Positions 1 through 8,594 of a stretch of 53,491 bases of DNA are shown piece by piece; the first letter of the stretch is position 1, and the number at the start of each line of letters is the position of its first letter. The translations under genes were made by a program, and so were the position numbers. The stretch lies in NCBI GenBank assembly GCA_009780245.1, contig WRAJ01000011.1:1-53491 (forward strand). Direction: 5' to 3'. The stretch comes from Turicibacter sp. GTDB lineage: Bacteria > Bacillota_I > Bacilli_A > MOL361 > Turicibacteraceae. A model generated the notes under the pieces. It ran no database searches, was not told where the DNA came from, and saw only the letters and a list, made by a program, of their open reading frames with translations.

Positions 1-217
1 ACACAATCACATCAAACAATTCTGGCGTGTAAAACAACTGCCAAACAATCACATGGTCACCATCGTTCAAAGTGGGATGCATCGAACGACCAGAAACCAC
101 CGTTGTATTAAAAACAAAACGGTGAATAAGAAAGACGATGACAAAAGCTTTGACAAGTCCTTTTGCTAAATCATATATCTCTTCAAAAATTGTTGGTTTT
201 CTTTCTTCTTCCACCAC
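1..217 (-). CDS. lepB: Type I signal peptidase, N-terminal part (cut by window edge)
   Basis: Partial gene running off the left edge; about 72 residues are visible. It would cleave signal peptides from exported proteins at the outer face of the membrane. Visible features are a short charged cytoplasmic start, one hydrophobic anchor (residues about 17-33) and then the motif SGRSMHPTL, which holds the catalytic serine of the S26 family, followed by NDGDHVIV. The frame opens after a TAA at 218-220 with two adjacent GTG codons; the first (215-217) lies 6 nt after GGGAG, so a GTG start is chosen. The catalytic lysine region is outside the window. It begins 13 nt after the stop of the DUF6483 gene, so the two are probably cotranscribed. 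Confidence 0.88.
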   Translation of the reverse strand, partial: MVEEERKPTIFEEIYDLAKGLVKAFVIVFLIHRFVFNTTVVSGRSMHPTLNDGDHVIVWQLFYTPELFDVIV

Positions 218-230
218 TTAACACTCCCAT

Positions 231-584
231 CTAAAACAACTTCGTAATTTCTGCCCAACCGTCCATGATTTCTTGTCGTGAAAAATGACATAAGGCTAAA
301 TAGTCATCGGTGTAATCGTCCATCTTCATGTAGAAGTCTAACGCTACTCGCAGGTAATCATGATCCACTTGCGCATCGTTTTGCACCGCGTCAAAAAGAA
401 GGTTCTCAGCTTCATTGATTTTCCCATCAGCCAGTAAATTCTCCAGACGCTGATTTAAATCGTTTGCCGCTTCGTTTCGATAAGGATCCGTCATCTCATA
501 AGCTAGGCGGTCCTTCCCCATCGCATGCCCCACTGCATCCGCCATGATTTGCATTTGTTGTTCAATAAACCCTACTTTAAGCAT
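231..584 (-). CDS. DUF6483 family protein
   Basis: A 117-residue cytosolic protein with no signal peptide or membrane segment, predicted all-helical. The central GKINEAENLLF stretch, the following ALDFYMKM segment and the C-terminal FSRQEI match my recollection of the DUF6483 family of small Bacillota proteins. Its biochemical role is unknown. It has an ATG start with an upstream AGGAGG-like site (592-598) and sits between the zinc-ribbon gene and signal peptidase I, same strand, with short gaps. Nothing in the sequence shows what it does. Confidence 0.6.
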   Translation of the reverse strand: MLKVGFIEQQMQIMADAVGHAMGKDRLAYEMTDPYRNEAANDLNQRLENLLADGKINEAENLLFDAVQNDAQVDHDYLRVALDFYMKMDDYTDDYLALCHFSRQEIMDGWAEITKLF

Positions 585-608
585 GTCGAAATCCTCCTAG
601 AATTTCTG

Positions 609-2039
609 TTAAGAACCTCCGCGGTAATTTACCGCGCTGCTGTTATCCCCCGACATCCCAGCAGACGTCGTACGACGAATTTTTCGCTTTAAACTATCCA
701 TCGGTCTCATGTTACGCACCGATGCCTTCGTGCTATTCTCATGCGTGTATCGCGCATTTCGATTACGATATTTCGAATAAGTTCCACCATAGAACGCACC
801 AAATCCGAGTGCAAATCCAGCTAATGCACCAAGGATGAAGTCAAGATCAGCTACAAGAGCACCAAATCCAAGTAAAATCGCCACGACAATCCCTATGAAT
901 AAAGAGACTAGTGCCAATTTTTGATGATTAATCGGAACACTTCCCATGGTTTTTAACGATTGTCCGTTAACCGCTACGTAATGAATGTTCTTGTTCGGCT
1001 GTTGGTAACTATAAAGCCAAATCGGGAAATAGGCTGCTTTCCATTGCTTACCAATGACATCTAAGTTCTCGTTTTGCCAACGTACGCCACGATCGTAATT
1101 CCTAATCGTATCGCGAATTTGATGCCTGGCAACATCGGTCATCTTAACACCAACTAAATCACGCAGATCTTCAACGTTTGTATCACGCTTTTGTGCGGTG
1201 TAGCCCGTCATGAAGTTAGCATCCCAACGCATGCTTTGCTCTAAATCGAATGGCTTGATGGCGTTAATGACATTGTTTGTTCGATTCGAGCTGCTGTGCT
1301 GAAGCTTTTCTGAGTTAGACTCGATGGTTAGGCCTTCGACGGTCATATCAAAATCTCTTGAAATGTTATAACGGTCGGCATCGTAGTACCTCGTTGTGAC
1401 TGTTCGCTTTTTATCACCGGATCCAACTGTGCGCGTTTCCGTCCATGTTCTAAGTAGCACTTCGCCCTCACCACTAAATTTCGCTTTTACGTTTGCGTCT
1501 ACGACCATGTAAGGCATGTAAACGCCCATGATATTTTCAGTTGTAAATTCTTTTTTAAACGTCGGGTGAGCAAAAGATTTTCTAGCGTTAACGAATGTTT
1601 CGATTTCAGCGCGCGCTGCGTCTTTTTTAGTTGCAAACGGAATGACCTTGTCTGGTACAGCCCCGTTTGGCACTTGATTGTTAAGCGATAACGTGTTTCG
1701 ACACCAGTGACAACGCGCTTGAGTTGATTCGGAGGTGTCGACAATGACCTCTGCAGCACAACTACTACATTTTAGTGTGATCGCATCGCTCTCATCAAAA
1801 TTGGCATCACTGGCACCTGAACCGATGATCTGTCCTTGCAACTGCGTTAAATCAATCGCTTCTTTTTCAAATTTGGGTGGGTCTTGTTCATGACGACACC
1901 AGTGACAGCGTAGTTTACCTGTGTCAACATTTAGTGAGATTTCAGTTGAACCACACTTTTCACATTTGTTTTGTCCGTCTTCTAAGCCAGAACTTGTGTC
2001 GACAATGATTTCTTCCGTTTGCTCTAAATCTTTATCCAT
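609..2039 (-). CDS. Zinc-ribbon membrane protein, YdjG-like
   Basis: 476 residues. The N-terminal third carries two zinc ribbons of TFIIB type: CEKC...CHWC (about residues 26-48) and CSSC...CHWC (about 91-112). A long middle region with no domain I recognise follows, then two hydrophobic segments separated by one acidic turn (about 375-420), then a basic tail. This layout resembles B. subtilis YdjG, which is encoded with the SPFH protein YdjI in a membrane-stress operon. Here the gene follows the SPFH gene on the same strand after 93 nt that contain a hairpin, so expression may be partly uncoupled. The pairing suggests a membrane-associated partner for the SPFH protein, but its activity is unknown. 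No PspA-like gene is present beside them, unlike in the Bacillus operon. Confidence 0.7.
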   Translation of the reverse strand: MDKDLEQTEEIIVDTSSGLEDGQNKCEKCGSTEISLNVDTGKLRCHWCRHEQDPPKFEKEAIDLTQLQGQIIGSGASDANFDESDAITLKCSSCAAEVIVDTSESTQARCHWCRNTLSLNNQVPNGAVPDKVIPFATKKDAARAEIETFVNARKSFAHPTFKKEFTTENIMGVYMPYMVVDANVKAKFSGEGEVLLRTWTETRTVGSGDKKRTVTTRYYDADRYNISRDFDMTVEGLTIESNSEKLQHSSSNRTNNVINAIKPFDLEQSMRWDANFMTGYTAQKRDTNVEDLRDLVGVKMTDVARHQIRDTIRNYDRGVRWQNENLDVIGKQWKAAYFPIWLYSYQQPNKNIHYVAVNGQSLKTMGSVPINHQKLALVSLFIGIVVAILLGFGALVADLDFILGALAGFALGFGAFYGGTYSKYRNRNARYTHENSTKASVRNMRPMDSLKRKIRRTTSAGMSGDNSSAVNYRGGS

Positions 2040-2082
2040 AGTTAATCACTCACTTTTTAATTGGTTATTACAATAAAGAAAT

Positions 2083-2124
2083 CAATTTGAAGCAACACAA
2101 AAGTGATGTCACTTCAAATTGATT
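2083..2124 (-). terminator. Hairpin between SPFH gene and zinc-ribbon gene
   Basis: The arms AATCAATTTGAAG and CTTCAAATTGATT pair perfectly across a loop of about 15 nt, followed on the minus strand by TCTTTATTG. It lies just after the SPFH stop and before the next gene of the cluster, so it may act as a partial terminator that sets the ratio of the two products. Confidence 0.65.
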
Positions 2125-2132
2125 AATATGAA

Positions 2133-3566
2133 TTAGATTCCTAAAACTCTTGATTTTGCTGCGTCAAATTCTTCTTGTGAAATCACGCCTGCATCAAGTA
2201 ATTGCTTCATTTTTGTTAGTTTAGCAACTGGATCCTCAACCGGTGCCGCTGCTGGTTGTTCAGCTGGCGCTATCGGCTCAGAAACAGGTTGTACCGGTGC
2301 TTGCTCACCTAATGGCTGACCGGTTTGTGGGTCAAATGCTGGTTGTTGTGGCTGCAGAGGTTGACCTGTCATTGGATCAAAAGCTGGTTGCTGCTGTTGT
2401 AGGGGTTGTCCTGTCATCGGATCAAACAGCGGCTGTTGTTGCTGCAACGGTTGACCGGTCATTGGGTCAAACATTGGTTGTTGCCCGCCTTGCTGATTTT
2501 GCCCAACTGTAAAATTCGGTTGTGCGTTTTGGTTCATCATACCGCCCACCATATTACCAGCAGCACCAGCGCCCATGTTCATAAAGCCCATTCCCATTGC
2601 GCCGCCACCGTTTGGATTAGAACCCATCGCTTCGATACCACGCGCGGCAGACATCTGCATAAAAGTATTCGCTCGTGCACCACCCATCGCATCTGCTTCA
2701 CGTACTTTTGCCATTAAAGCTTTTGTGCCTTCATCGTATTCAATCGCTTTAATCACAACGCGCTCAATTAAAAGACCGCGCCCACTTTGCCATTGGAAAT
2801 TATCTTCGACAGCCTGTGCTAATGCTTGACCAAATCCAACTGAGTCACCTTGAATGCGCGACATGCGATTTCCTTTTTCAGGGTCATTCGTGTAGTTTGA
2901 GAAAGCCCCTGCAAGACTACCGACTACTTCACTGAATAGTTGTGCCCCTGCGTCGTTATCCATGTCTGCAAAATCAAAAATCGGTGCATTTGGCATCAAA
3001 TATTTAGCTGGTACAAATTGCTTCACGAATAAAATTGGATCAACAATTTTCATCGTATAAGTACCGCGCGTTACCGCACCAACTTGTGTTCCGAAGAAAG
3101 CGTCATCCCAGAAAATCTCTGACTGTGTTCCAAAGCGGTTGTTTGGAATCTCACGCAAATTGATATAAAATACCGTTTGTTGTGTCGCAGGAATCCCACC
3201 AAATTTAAAACGCTCCCACGATGTTTTAATGGTTGACGATAAAATACCATCTCCGGCAAAGAAAGACTGTGAATTTTGCTCGTCTGTGCTATACGTATAA
3301 CCACCTGCCTCAGCGATGAAGTTCGTTATCGCACCGTCTTGCATCGTGATAAGGGCCGTCCCTTCTGGTACGATGATGCGACTCCCGTTGCTGATCACGT
3401 TTTCGCTGCCGCGCTTATTTGCTCCACGTCCTGCGTTTTGTCCGTTGGCAACGCCTTCGAAAATGGCTGCCGTTGCTGGCACACCTGTTCTTGGGCCGAT
3501 AAATTCTAACCACTGATCCGCAAACGTGCCACCGATTGCCCCTTTAAATGCTCTAATAAATCCCAT
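2133..3566 (-). CDS. SPFH-domain protein with SHOCT tail, YdjI-like
   Basis: 477 residues. The start (MGFIRAFKGAIGG...DQW) is typical of YdjI, the SPFH-family protein once named 'virion core protein'. The SPFH part covers roughly residues 50-310. It is followed by a Gly/Met/Asn-rich stretch, then four tandem copies of a roughly 14-residue repeat (core FDP-x-TGQPL plus Gln/Pro), a Pro/Ala linker and a C-terminal SHOCT motif (KLTKMKQLLDAGVISQEEFD). SHOCT motifs are short helical elements found at protein ends and thought to mediate oligomerisation. The likely role is membrane-surface scaffolding or stress response with the adjacent zinc-ribbon protein. RBS GGAGG; an extended -10 (TGATATAAT) is visible in the 126-nt upstream gap. 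Confidence 0.78.
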   Translation of the reverse strand: MGFIRAFKGAIGGTFADQWLEFIGPRTGVPATAAIFEGVANGQNAGRGANKRGSENVISNGSRIIVPEGTALITMQDGAITNFIAEAGGYTYSTDEQNSQSFFAGDGILSSTIKTSWERFKFGGIPATQQTVFYINLREIPNNRFGTQSEIFWDDAFFGTQVGAVTRGTYTMKIVDPILFVKQFVPAKYLMPNAPIFDFADMDNDAGAQLFSEVVGSLAGAFSNYTNDPEKGNRMSRIQGDSVGFGQALAQAVEDNFQWQSGRGLLIERVVIKAIEYDEGTKALMAKVREADAMGGARANTFMQMSAARGIEAMGSNPNGGGAMGMGFMNMGAGAAGNMVGGMMNQNAQPNFTVGQNQQGGQQPMFDPMTGQPLQQQQPLFDPMTGQPLQQQQPAFDPMTGQPLQPQQPAFDPQTGQPLGEQAPVQPVSEPIAPAEQPAAAPVEDPVAKLTKMKQLLDAGVISQEEFDAAKSRVLGI

Positions 3567-3692
3567 GTTGTTATACCTCCACTTACTTTTAAAATTTCGT
3601 TACACTTCTAATTTATGATTATATCACATTTAGATAGTATGAGTATACACATTCTTTATAAATTAAAAATGAATTTATTGATTAAAAACACC

Positions 3693-4067
3693 TTAATCAA
3701 CCACTTCACCTGGCCAACTAATGATACCACCGATATCGTAAACGTTTGTATAACCTAAATCAGCAAGGAGCTGCGAGGCAGTTTGGCTACGATTTCCGGA
3801 TTGGCAAATGACTAAGATGATCGCCTCTTGATTCTTTGTAATATCCGTGATGCGTGCTTCGACTTCGTTGGCCGGGAGCGTGATGGAACCGGGAATGTGC
3901 CCTTGCGCAAACTCGCCTGCTGAGCGAACATCTATCAGGAAAACGTCTGGATTGCTTTGGAACAGCTCGTACGCCTCCTGACCAGACATGCGGCTAAATT
4001 CAGCGTCAGCTGACGAGCAGCCCGATAGGAGGGTTATCGCAAATAATATTGTGAGTAGAAATTTCAT
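3693..4067 (-). CDS. Rhodanese-like lipoprotein
   Basis: 124 residues. A lipoprotein signal (hydrophobic stretch ending LLSGC, lipobox Cys about residue 17) implies anchoring to the outer face of the membrane. The rest is a single rhodanese domain: FLIDVRSAGEFAQGHIPGS followed by the active-site loop CQSGNRS. Rhodanese-fold proteins move sulfur via a cysteine persulfide; the extracytoplasmic substrate here is unknown. The ATG directly follows the TAA of the acetyltransferase gene upstream (sequence TAAATG), and the RBS lies inside that gene, so translation is probably coupled. Confidence 0.85.
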   Translation of the reverse strand: MKFLLTILFAITLLSGCSSADAEFSRMSGQEAYELFQSNPDVFLIDVRSAGEFAQGHIPGSITLPANEVEARITDITKNQEAIILVICQSGNRSQTASQLLADLGYTNVYDIGGIISWPGEVVD

Positions 4068-4571
4068 TTATATCACCTTCTCAAAGGCTAATCGTTTGCC
4101 TTCGCTTCCTAGGATAACCGTTCCGCAATATGTGAAGCCCGTTTTTTTGACTAATTTCTGCATGATGATATTATCCTCGTGTGTGTCGATTTTTATACTT
4201 CGGACAGCGCATTTTGTGCACAATTGCTCGGCTTGTTTGATGATTTCGGATGCGGCAGTTGTGCCACGCGCTTCGTTGCTGAGCGCCATGCGGTGGATGA
4301 CTAGAAAATCCTCGTTAGTCAGCCACTTTCCGTTTGTGATATCATCGTACCACGGCTCGCCGTCAAACGATAGCGCGACGGTGCCTAGTATTTGGCCTTC
4401 TGCTTCGAGCACATAGCCATACCCGTCTACGATATCTTGTTTGATAATTTCTTCATTGGGATAACCGTTTTGCCACTGGTCAATGCCGTTTGATTTTAGA
4501 TAGTTTTTCCCTTGTTCGATAATGGCCATGACTTGCGGGATATCTTGGTCCGTTGTTCTTCTAAGTATCAT
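4068..4571 (-). CDS. GNAT-family N-acetyltransferase
   Basis: 167 residues, one Gcn5-related acetyltransferase domain. The N-terminus (MILRRTTDQDIPQVMAIIEQG) and the acetyl-CoA-binding segment about residues 85-120 (FLVIHRMALSNEARGTTAASEII) are typical; the usual R/Q-x-x-G-x-G/A loop is the diverged ARGTTA. The substrate cannot be told from sequence. RBS GGAGAGATGGAGAA before ATG. It is first of a two-gene unit with the rhodanese lipoprotein and is separated from the AlkC gene upstream by a hairpin terminator. Confidence 0.82.
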   Translation of the reverse strand: MILRRTTDQDIPQVMAIIEQGKNYLKSNGIDQWQNGYPNEEIIKQDIVDGYGYVLEAEGQILGTVALSFDGEPWYDDITNGKWLTNEDFLVIHRMALSNEARGTTAASEIIKQAEQLCTKCAVRSIKIDTHEDNIIMQKLVKKTGFTYCGTVILGSEGKRLAFEKVI

Positions 4572-4614
4572 TTCTCCATCTCTCCTGTGGTATATCTAGT
4601 TTATTAGTTTTTCA

Positions 4615-4656
4615 AAATGCCCCTTTTCAACAGAAAAATGAAGTTCAGGGGCATTT
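4615..4656 (-). terminator. Terminator after alkC-like gene
   Basis: The arms AAATGCCCC and GGGGCATTT pair across a loop of about 24 nt that itself has short complementarity; TTTTG follows on the minus strand. It is placed between the AlkC-like stop and the acetyltransferase start. Confidence 0.6.
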
Positions 4657-4667
4657 CCATTCTCAAC

Positions 4668-5756
4668 CTACTCGCCAAGCTCAAAATCCAACGTCCCACG
4701 CGCCACCCCGTTCACAATCAACGTCACCGCATGCACCCCCGGATAATGTTTGCGCGTCGTCAAATCAGCAAACGCGTGTTTTTTAGAAAATATTTTTTGC
4801 GACCCTTTCTTCAAAGTCGATTCAGAAATCTGAAAGACCTTTCGATTGCGCTTCCCGTTCGCTTTCATGAAATCAATGCCGTACTCTAACCTGACTTTCG
4901 TATCATCCACCGCACTTAGTTGAAACGAAAACGTCAGTGAATCCCCCATTGAAACCGAGTCAGTACTTAAAGCAAAATCCGCCACTTCAATCGTCGCCCC
5001 ATCGTCGTAGCCAAAAATAGCCAATACCTCGCGGTTCCCTCTCTTAAGCAACGTCCGACAAGCGTGCTTCACAATCCAATTGGTCCACTCATTTTCCCCG
5101 TACCAATCCCTCGCAATCTTAGCCACCAAATCCGGATGCGTTTTCGAAATATCATTTAAATTATTCGCCACACTCTTTCGCACATACAACGACGGATCGG
5201 CTTTCAACTGCTCCAAAATCGGCAAGATCGGTGTCGGGTCTTTCTTATATTTCACCAACGCTTTCCCCCACGGCAAAGCCGGCCGACACCCTTCACTCGC
5301 AAGCCGGCGAACGTGCTCATTTTCATCCTTAGACCACTCATACATCATCGCCATCATTCGCTCTTCATGATTAACAATAAATGGCCTAACCGCAAATTCA
5401 GAAGTTGAATAAACCGTGTACCTCTTTAATGCCGCAATGGATAAATCCCAATCGGCATCACCCTGCCCGTAAACTTCAACGAAGTCCGGAAAAATCGTGC
5501 CAAAGAAAAGACTCGCATAATCTGCAACCACCAAATCAATCAGGTTTAGCGCTGCCTCGTAATCATCTGGCAAAAACGTTCCCAACATCGTACTGATTCG
5601 CCGTTCTCTCGCCAGTAACCCTAACCCCTCCCAGGTGTCATCCAAAACAGCTGACAAAAAAGCAGCGACTTGAAACGGCGGATAAACAGCCTGCATCTTC
5701 AAAGCAAATTCACGAACCGACTCGGGATTATAAACATCTTTCAATAATTCTGGCAT
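4668..5756 (-). CDS. DNA alkylation repair protein, AlkC-like
   Basis: 362 residues. HEAT-like helical repeats fill residues about 1-240; a segment with W-x-x-W-I-V-K-H-A-C-R-x-L-L-K-R-G (about 222-240) is typical of AlkC. The last 120 residues look like an immunoglobulin-like beta domain (ATIEVADFALS... to the end), as in the AlkC branch; B. subtilis YhaZ is the likely counterpart. AlkC/AlkD-family glycosylases remove alkylated bases such as 3-methyladenine without base flipping. RBS GGAGG ends about 12 nt before the ATG. The upstream gap holds a possible extended -10 (TGGTAGAAT). Confidence 0.82.
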   Translation of the reverse strand: MPELLKDVYNPESVREFALKMQAVYPPFQVAAFLSAVLDDTWEGLGLLARERRISTMLGTFLPDDYEAALNLIDLVVADYASLFFGTIFPDFVEVYGQGDADWDLSIAALKRYTVYSTSEFAVRPFIVNHEERMMAMMYEWSKDENEHVRRLASEGCRPALPWGKALVKYKKDPTPILPILEQLKADPSLYVRKSVANNLNDISKTHPDLVAKIARDWYGENEWTNWIVKHACRTLLKRGNREVLAIFGYDDGATIEVADFALSTDSVSMGDSLTFSFQLSAVDDTKVRLEYGIDFMKANGKRNRKVFQISESTLKKGSQKIFSKKHAFADLTTRKHYPGVHAVTLIVNGVARGTLDFELGE

Positions 5757-5838
5757 TACTCTTGGCCTCCTACTCTTTCATCAGTAGATTCTACCACAAC
5801 TAATTAGACATGATGTGTCATATTATAAAACTTTTCAC

Positions 5839-6939
5839 CTAAGCCTTAAAATTATACAACGGCTTGATCACATCCATAATCTCCACCGTCTCCCCGATAT
5901 TCGCCACAATCTCTTCCATCGGCTTATAAACAAACGGGGACTCGTCAATCGTACTTTTGTGCACAGAGGTCGTCCAAACGTCTCTCATCGATGCTTGAAA
6001 GTCCTCAAATTTCACCGTGTTTTTAGCTTTACTTCTTGACATCACGCGCCCTGCGCCATGGGGTGCGGAAAAATTCCAATCTAAATTCCCCTTGCCAACC
6101 GCGATAATCGAGCCGTCACGCATGTTAATGGGGATCAACAATCTCTCGCCTTTCTGCGCCGACGTGGCCCCTTTGCGCAGGATCATGTGCGGCGTATCGA
6201 TAAAGTTATGGATGCTTTCCCACTCATCGGTGATGTCCCATCCCCTTTGCGTGGTGATTTCAGCAATCATCGCTTTTCGGTTCAAAGCTGCAAACTTTTG
6301 CGCGATGTTCATATCATTCAAATAATCGTCAAACCCTTGCCCTTCTAAATAAGCGAGGTGCTTATTAGCCGATCCCGATTTTTTCACCAATTCCTCATAA
6401 GCACGCTTCTGGTAATTCTCCGCAATCTGCTTCCCAAGGTTTCGCGAACCACTGTGAATCACAAGGTAAACCGCGCCATCTGAGCCTTTATTCACTTCGA
6501 TAAAATGATTCCCACCACCCAACGTACCAATGCTCTTCTTCGCCCGCTCAACATCAACTTCTGTCACAATGGCCGACCAATCAATTTGCTTGGCATATGG
6601 GTGTGCCTTCTTCCGCACATTAAACCCGCTCGGGACATGCGTTCTAATTACTTTATCCAAAGCTTTAAAGTCAATCTTATGCGACTGGACGTTAAGCTTG
6701 GCAACCGACATGCCGCAGCCAACGTCTACCCCGACTAAATTCGGAACGATCTTGTCCGTGATCGTCATGGTCGTGCCAATCACTGACCCTTTCCCAACGT
6801 GTGTATCCGGCATAATCCGGATTTTCGACCCCACTGTAAACGCCTCGTTGCACAATTCAACGATCTGCGCGATCGTCTTATCATCGATGTTGTCGGTAAA
6901 CACCTTTGCTTCATTATGCGCCCCTTTTAATTCCAACAT
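5839..6939 (-). CDS. rtcB: RtcB-family RNA ligase
   Basis: 366 residues, full length for the short bacterial RtcB form. Signatures in order: VGVDVGCGM (metal-binding Cys/Asp), GTLGGGNHFIEV, HSGSRNLGKQI and the C-terminal APHGAGRVMSR, where the His is the one that becomes guanylylated. RtcB joins 2',3'-cyclic phosphate or 3'-phosphate ends to 5'-OH RNA ends using GTP and Mn2+, in RNA repair. The physiological substrate in Bacillota is unclear. ATG with GGAG 8 nt upstream; the gene begins 21 nt after the stop of a small receiver-like gene and is probably transcribed with it. No archease or rtcA gene is seen. Confidence 0.92.
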   Translation of the reverse strand: MLELKGAHNEAKVFTDNIDDKTIAQIVELCNEAFTVGSKIRIMPDTHVGKGSVIGTTMTITDKIVPNLVGVDVGCGMSVAKLNVQSHKIDFKALDKVIRTHVPSGFNVRKKAHPYAKQIDWSAIVTEVDVERAKKSIGTLGGGNHFIEVNKGSDGAVYLVIHSGSRNLGKQIAENYQKRAYEELVKKSGSANKHLAYLEGQGFDDYLNDMNIAQKFAALNRKAMIAEITTQRGWDITDEWESIHNFIDTPHMILRKGATSAQKGERLLIPINMRDGSIIAVGKGNLDWNFSAPHGAGRVMSRSKAKNTVKFEDFQASMRDVWTTSVHKSTIDESPFVYKPMEEIVANIGETVEIMDVIKPLYNFKA

Positions 6940-6960
6940 AGTGATTCACTCCTATCCTCG

Positions 6961-7266
6961 CTAAACAACCGGTACCTCTTCATCTTCCTCGATTTCGCGA
7001 TAAAAACGCTCTGCACAAGAACCCGCTGCAATGACTTGCAAAGTTGGGTTCTTCTTCTTAAGCATCTTTACAAATTCGATCGTCATCGGCATATCCGCAT
7101 CAATCACACAGATCTGAATCCCAACTTTCTCCGAAATCGCGATCGCTTCATCCACTGTTTGGGGAATAAACATCTCCACTTCATCCCCATAGCTCGCAAA
7201 GCCCATTTTAGACTTCCGCAATAAATCTTCATCTTCACTTAAAACCAAAACATTAATTTTTTTCAT
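6961..7266 (-). CDS. Short receiver-like protein (degenerate CheY fold)
   Basis: 101 residues. The first 90 follow a response-regulator receiver: beta1 INVLVLSEDED with an acidic pair, then beta3 IQICVIDADMP with an Asp in the phosphorylation position and the downstream Met-Pro, then beta4 LQVIAAG. The protein stops before the usual beta5 Lys and alpha5, so the signalling face is missing, and there is no output domain. It could be a phosphate sink, a degenerate regulator or a remnant. RBS CGGAGG. It sits directly upstream of rtcB on the same strand, which hints at a shared transcript but not at a tested link. Confidence 0.55.
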   Translation of the reverse strand: MKKINVLVLSEDEDLLRKSKMGFASYGDEVEMFIPQTVDEAIAISEKVGIQICVIDADMPMTIEFVKMLKKKNPTLQVIAAGSCAERFYREIEEDEEVPVV

Positions 7267-7309
7267 TCCTCCGCACCACCTTTATATCGTTATAAGTCGC
7301 TTCTATCAG

Positions 7310-8008
7310 CTACAACAACTCAAAAACAGCCACCGCATCGCCCAAAAACGTGGCATCTGCCTTTACATCCACCGGATCGCGGTTCACCGTCAAAATCCGT
7401 GCCTCATTTCGCGCATACTGAATCAACCCCGCAAACGGATACACCTGAAAACTCGTCCCCACAATCACAATCGTATCCGCCGTAAACAAAGCCGCCAGCG
7501 AGCGATCAATGTTCCCGCCGTCAATCGGCTCATCGTATAACACCACATCCGGCCGCACAGTCCCGCCACACCCAGCGTGCGTATAATTCTCTATAAATGC
7601 CTCTGTTGTAACCCTAACGCCACAGCTTTCACAATAACAATCCGCGAGCGTCCCGTGAAATTCAACCACATTGGTACTACCAGCCTTACTGTGAAGCCCG
7701 TCAATATTCTGCGTAATGACCGTCACATTCTTGGAAGCTTCCAGCCGCGCCATGCTTTCATGAATCACATTCGGCAACGCCTCCGTTTGGCAAAGCTGCT
7801 TAATAAAACGATGAAAATCAGCGGTGTCTTTCAGTAACGCTCGCCTTGACAATAAATACTCGGGCCGTTTCATCCCGCTTTGCGTATACAAACCACTCAC
7901 AGATCGGTAATCCGGAATACCACTTGGCGTGGACACACCAGCTCCCGTTAAAAACACGATGTTCTTGCCCTTACAAATCAATTCTGCCATTTCAGCTGCT
8001 GTTAACAT
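7310..8008 (-). CDS. cobB: NAD-dependent protein deacylase, sirtuin (CobB/SrtN-like)
   Basis: 232 residues, normal for a bacterial sirtuin. Motifs in order: GAGVSTPSGIPDYRS (NAD binding), TQNIDGLH, the catalytic-His motif VEFHGTL, zinc ligands CYCESC and an irregular second pair (CGG preceded by HAG, only one Cys), then VGTSFQVYPF and VNRDP. It would remove acetyl or other acyl groups from protein lysines. The second zinc pair reads AGCGGTVRPDVVLYDE, so the fourth ligand is not obvious; zinc binding may be altered. It starts 11 nt after dtd ends and is probably cotranscribed. Confidence 0.9.
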   Translation of the reverse strand: MLTAAEMAELICKGKNIVFLTGAGVSTPSGIPDYRSVSGLYTQSGMKRPEYLLSRRALLKDTADFHRFIKQLCQTEALPNVIHESMARLEASKNVTVITQNIDGLHSKAGSTNVVEFHGTLADCYCESCGVRVTTEAFIENYTHAGCGGTVRPDVVLYDEPIDGGNIDRSLAALFTADTIVIVGTSFQVYPFAGLIQYARNEARILTVNRDPVDVKADATFLGDAVAVFELL

Positions 8009-8019
8009 TTTTCACTCAC

Positions 8020-8466
8020 CTACTTTTTACTTTCTAAAATCAACGTAACCGGCCCATCGTTAATAAAATCAATGTCCATCATCGCACCAAAAACACCCGT
8101 TTCAACTTGTAGTCCATGTTCCGATCTTAATAGCTCATTAAACTGTTCATACATCGGTTCGGCCTGCTCGGGTCTTGCCGCTTCAATAAAGCTTGGCCGA
8201 TTTCCTTTTTCACTATTCCCGTATAACGTAAATTGCGAAATCGAAAGAATCCCACCGCCCACATCTTTCACCGATAAATTCATCTTACCAGCTTCGTCTT
8301 CAAAAATGCGCAGCTTTGCCACTTTATTTGCACAGAACTTCGCATCTTCAATGGTATCGTCATGCGTCACCCCAACTAGAATCATCAACCCATGCTCAAT
8401 TTCCCCAACCGTTTTTTCATCAACGATCACTTTTGCCTTTTTTGCGCGTTGCACAACAATTTTCAT
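8020..8466 (-). CDS. dtd: D-aminoacyl-tRNA deacylase
   Basis: 148 residues from the ATG at 8466, the usual Dtd length. The frame extends upstream, but [13 protein letters not shown] is the family's normal start. Signatures are [12 protein letters not shown], the SISQFTLYG motif around the catalytic Thr/Ser pair, KGNRPSF, and a C-terminal [16 protein letters not shown] containing the NxGPVT motif. The enzyme hydrolyses D-amino acids (and glycine mischarged on tRNA-Ala) from tRNA. It is usually next to relA in Bacillota; here it is followed by a sirtuin gene and RelA is not in the window. Confidence 0.95.
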   Translation of the reverse strand: MKIVVQRAKKAKVIVDEKTVGEIEHGLMILVGVTHDDTIEDAKFCANKVAKLRIFEDEAGKMNLSVKDVGGGILSISQFTLYGNSEKGNRPSFIEAARPEQAEPMYEQFNELLRSEHGLQVETGVFGAMMDIDFINDGPVTLILESKK

Positions 8467-8520
8467 CTTCATCACCACTTTTTCTTATTACTGTAATTGT
8501 AGCAGAGTTCAAACTGAAAT

Positions 8521-8573
8521 TCAAAAAGAAATCCCCAGTAAATTACGAAAAATCGCAATTTATCGGGGATTTC
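8521..8573 (-). terminator. Terminator after zinc-ribbon gene
   Basis: A long stem with outer arms GAAATCCCC and GGGGATTTC and inner complementarity (TAAATT / AATTTA) is followed on the minus strand by CTTTTTG. It separates the double zinc-ribbon gene from dtd. Confidence 0.8.
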
Positions 8574-8594
8574 ATTGTCTATTAGTACTTTTTA

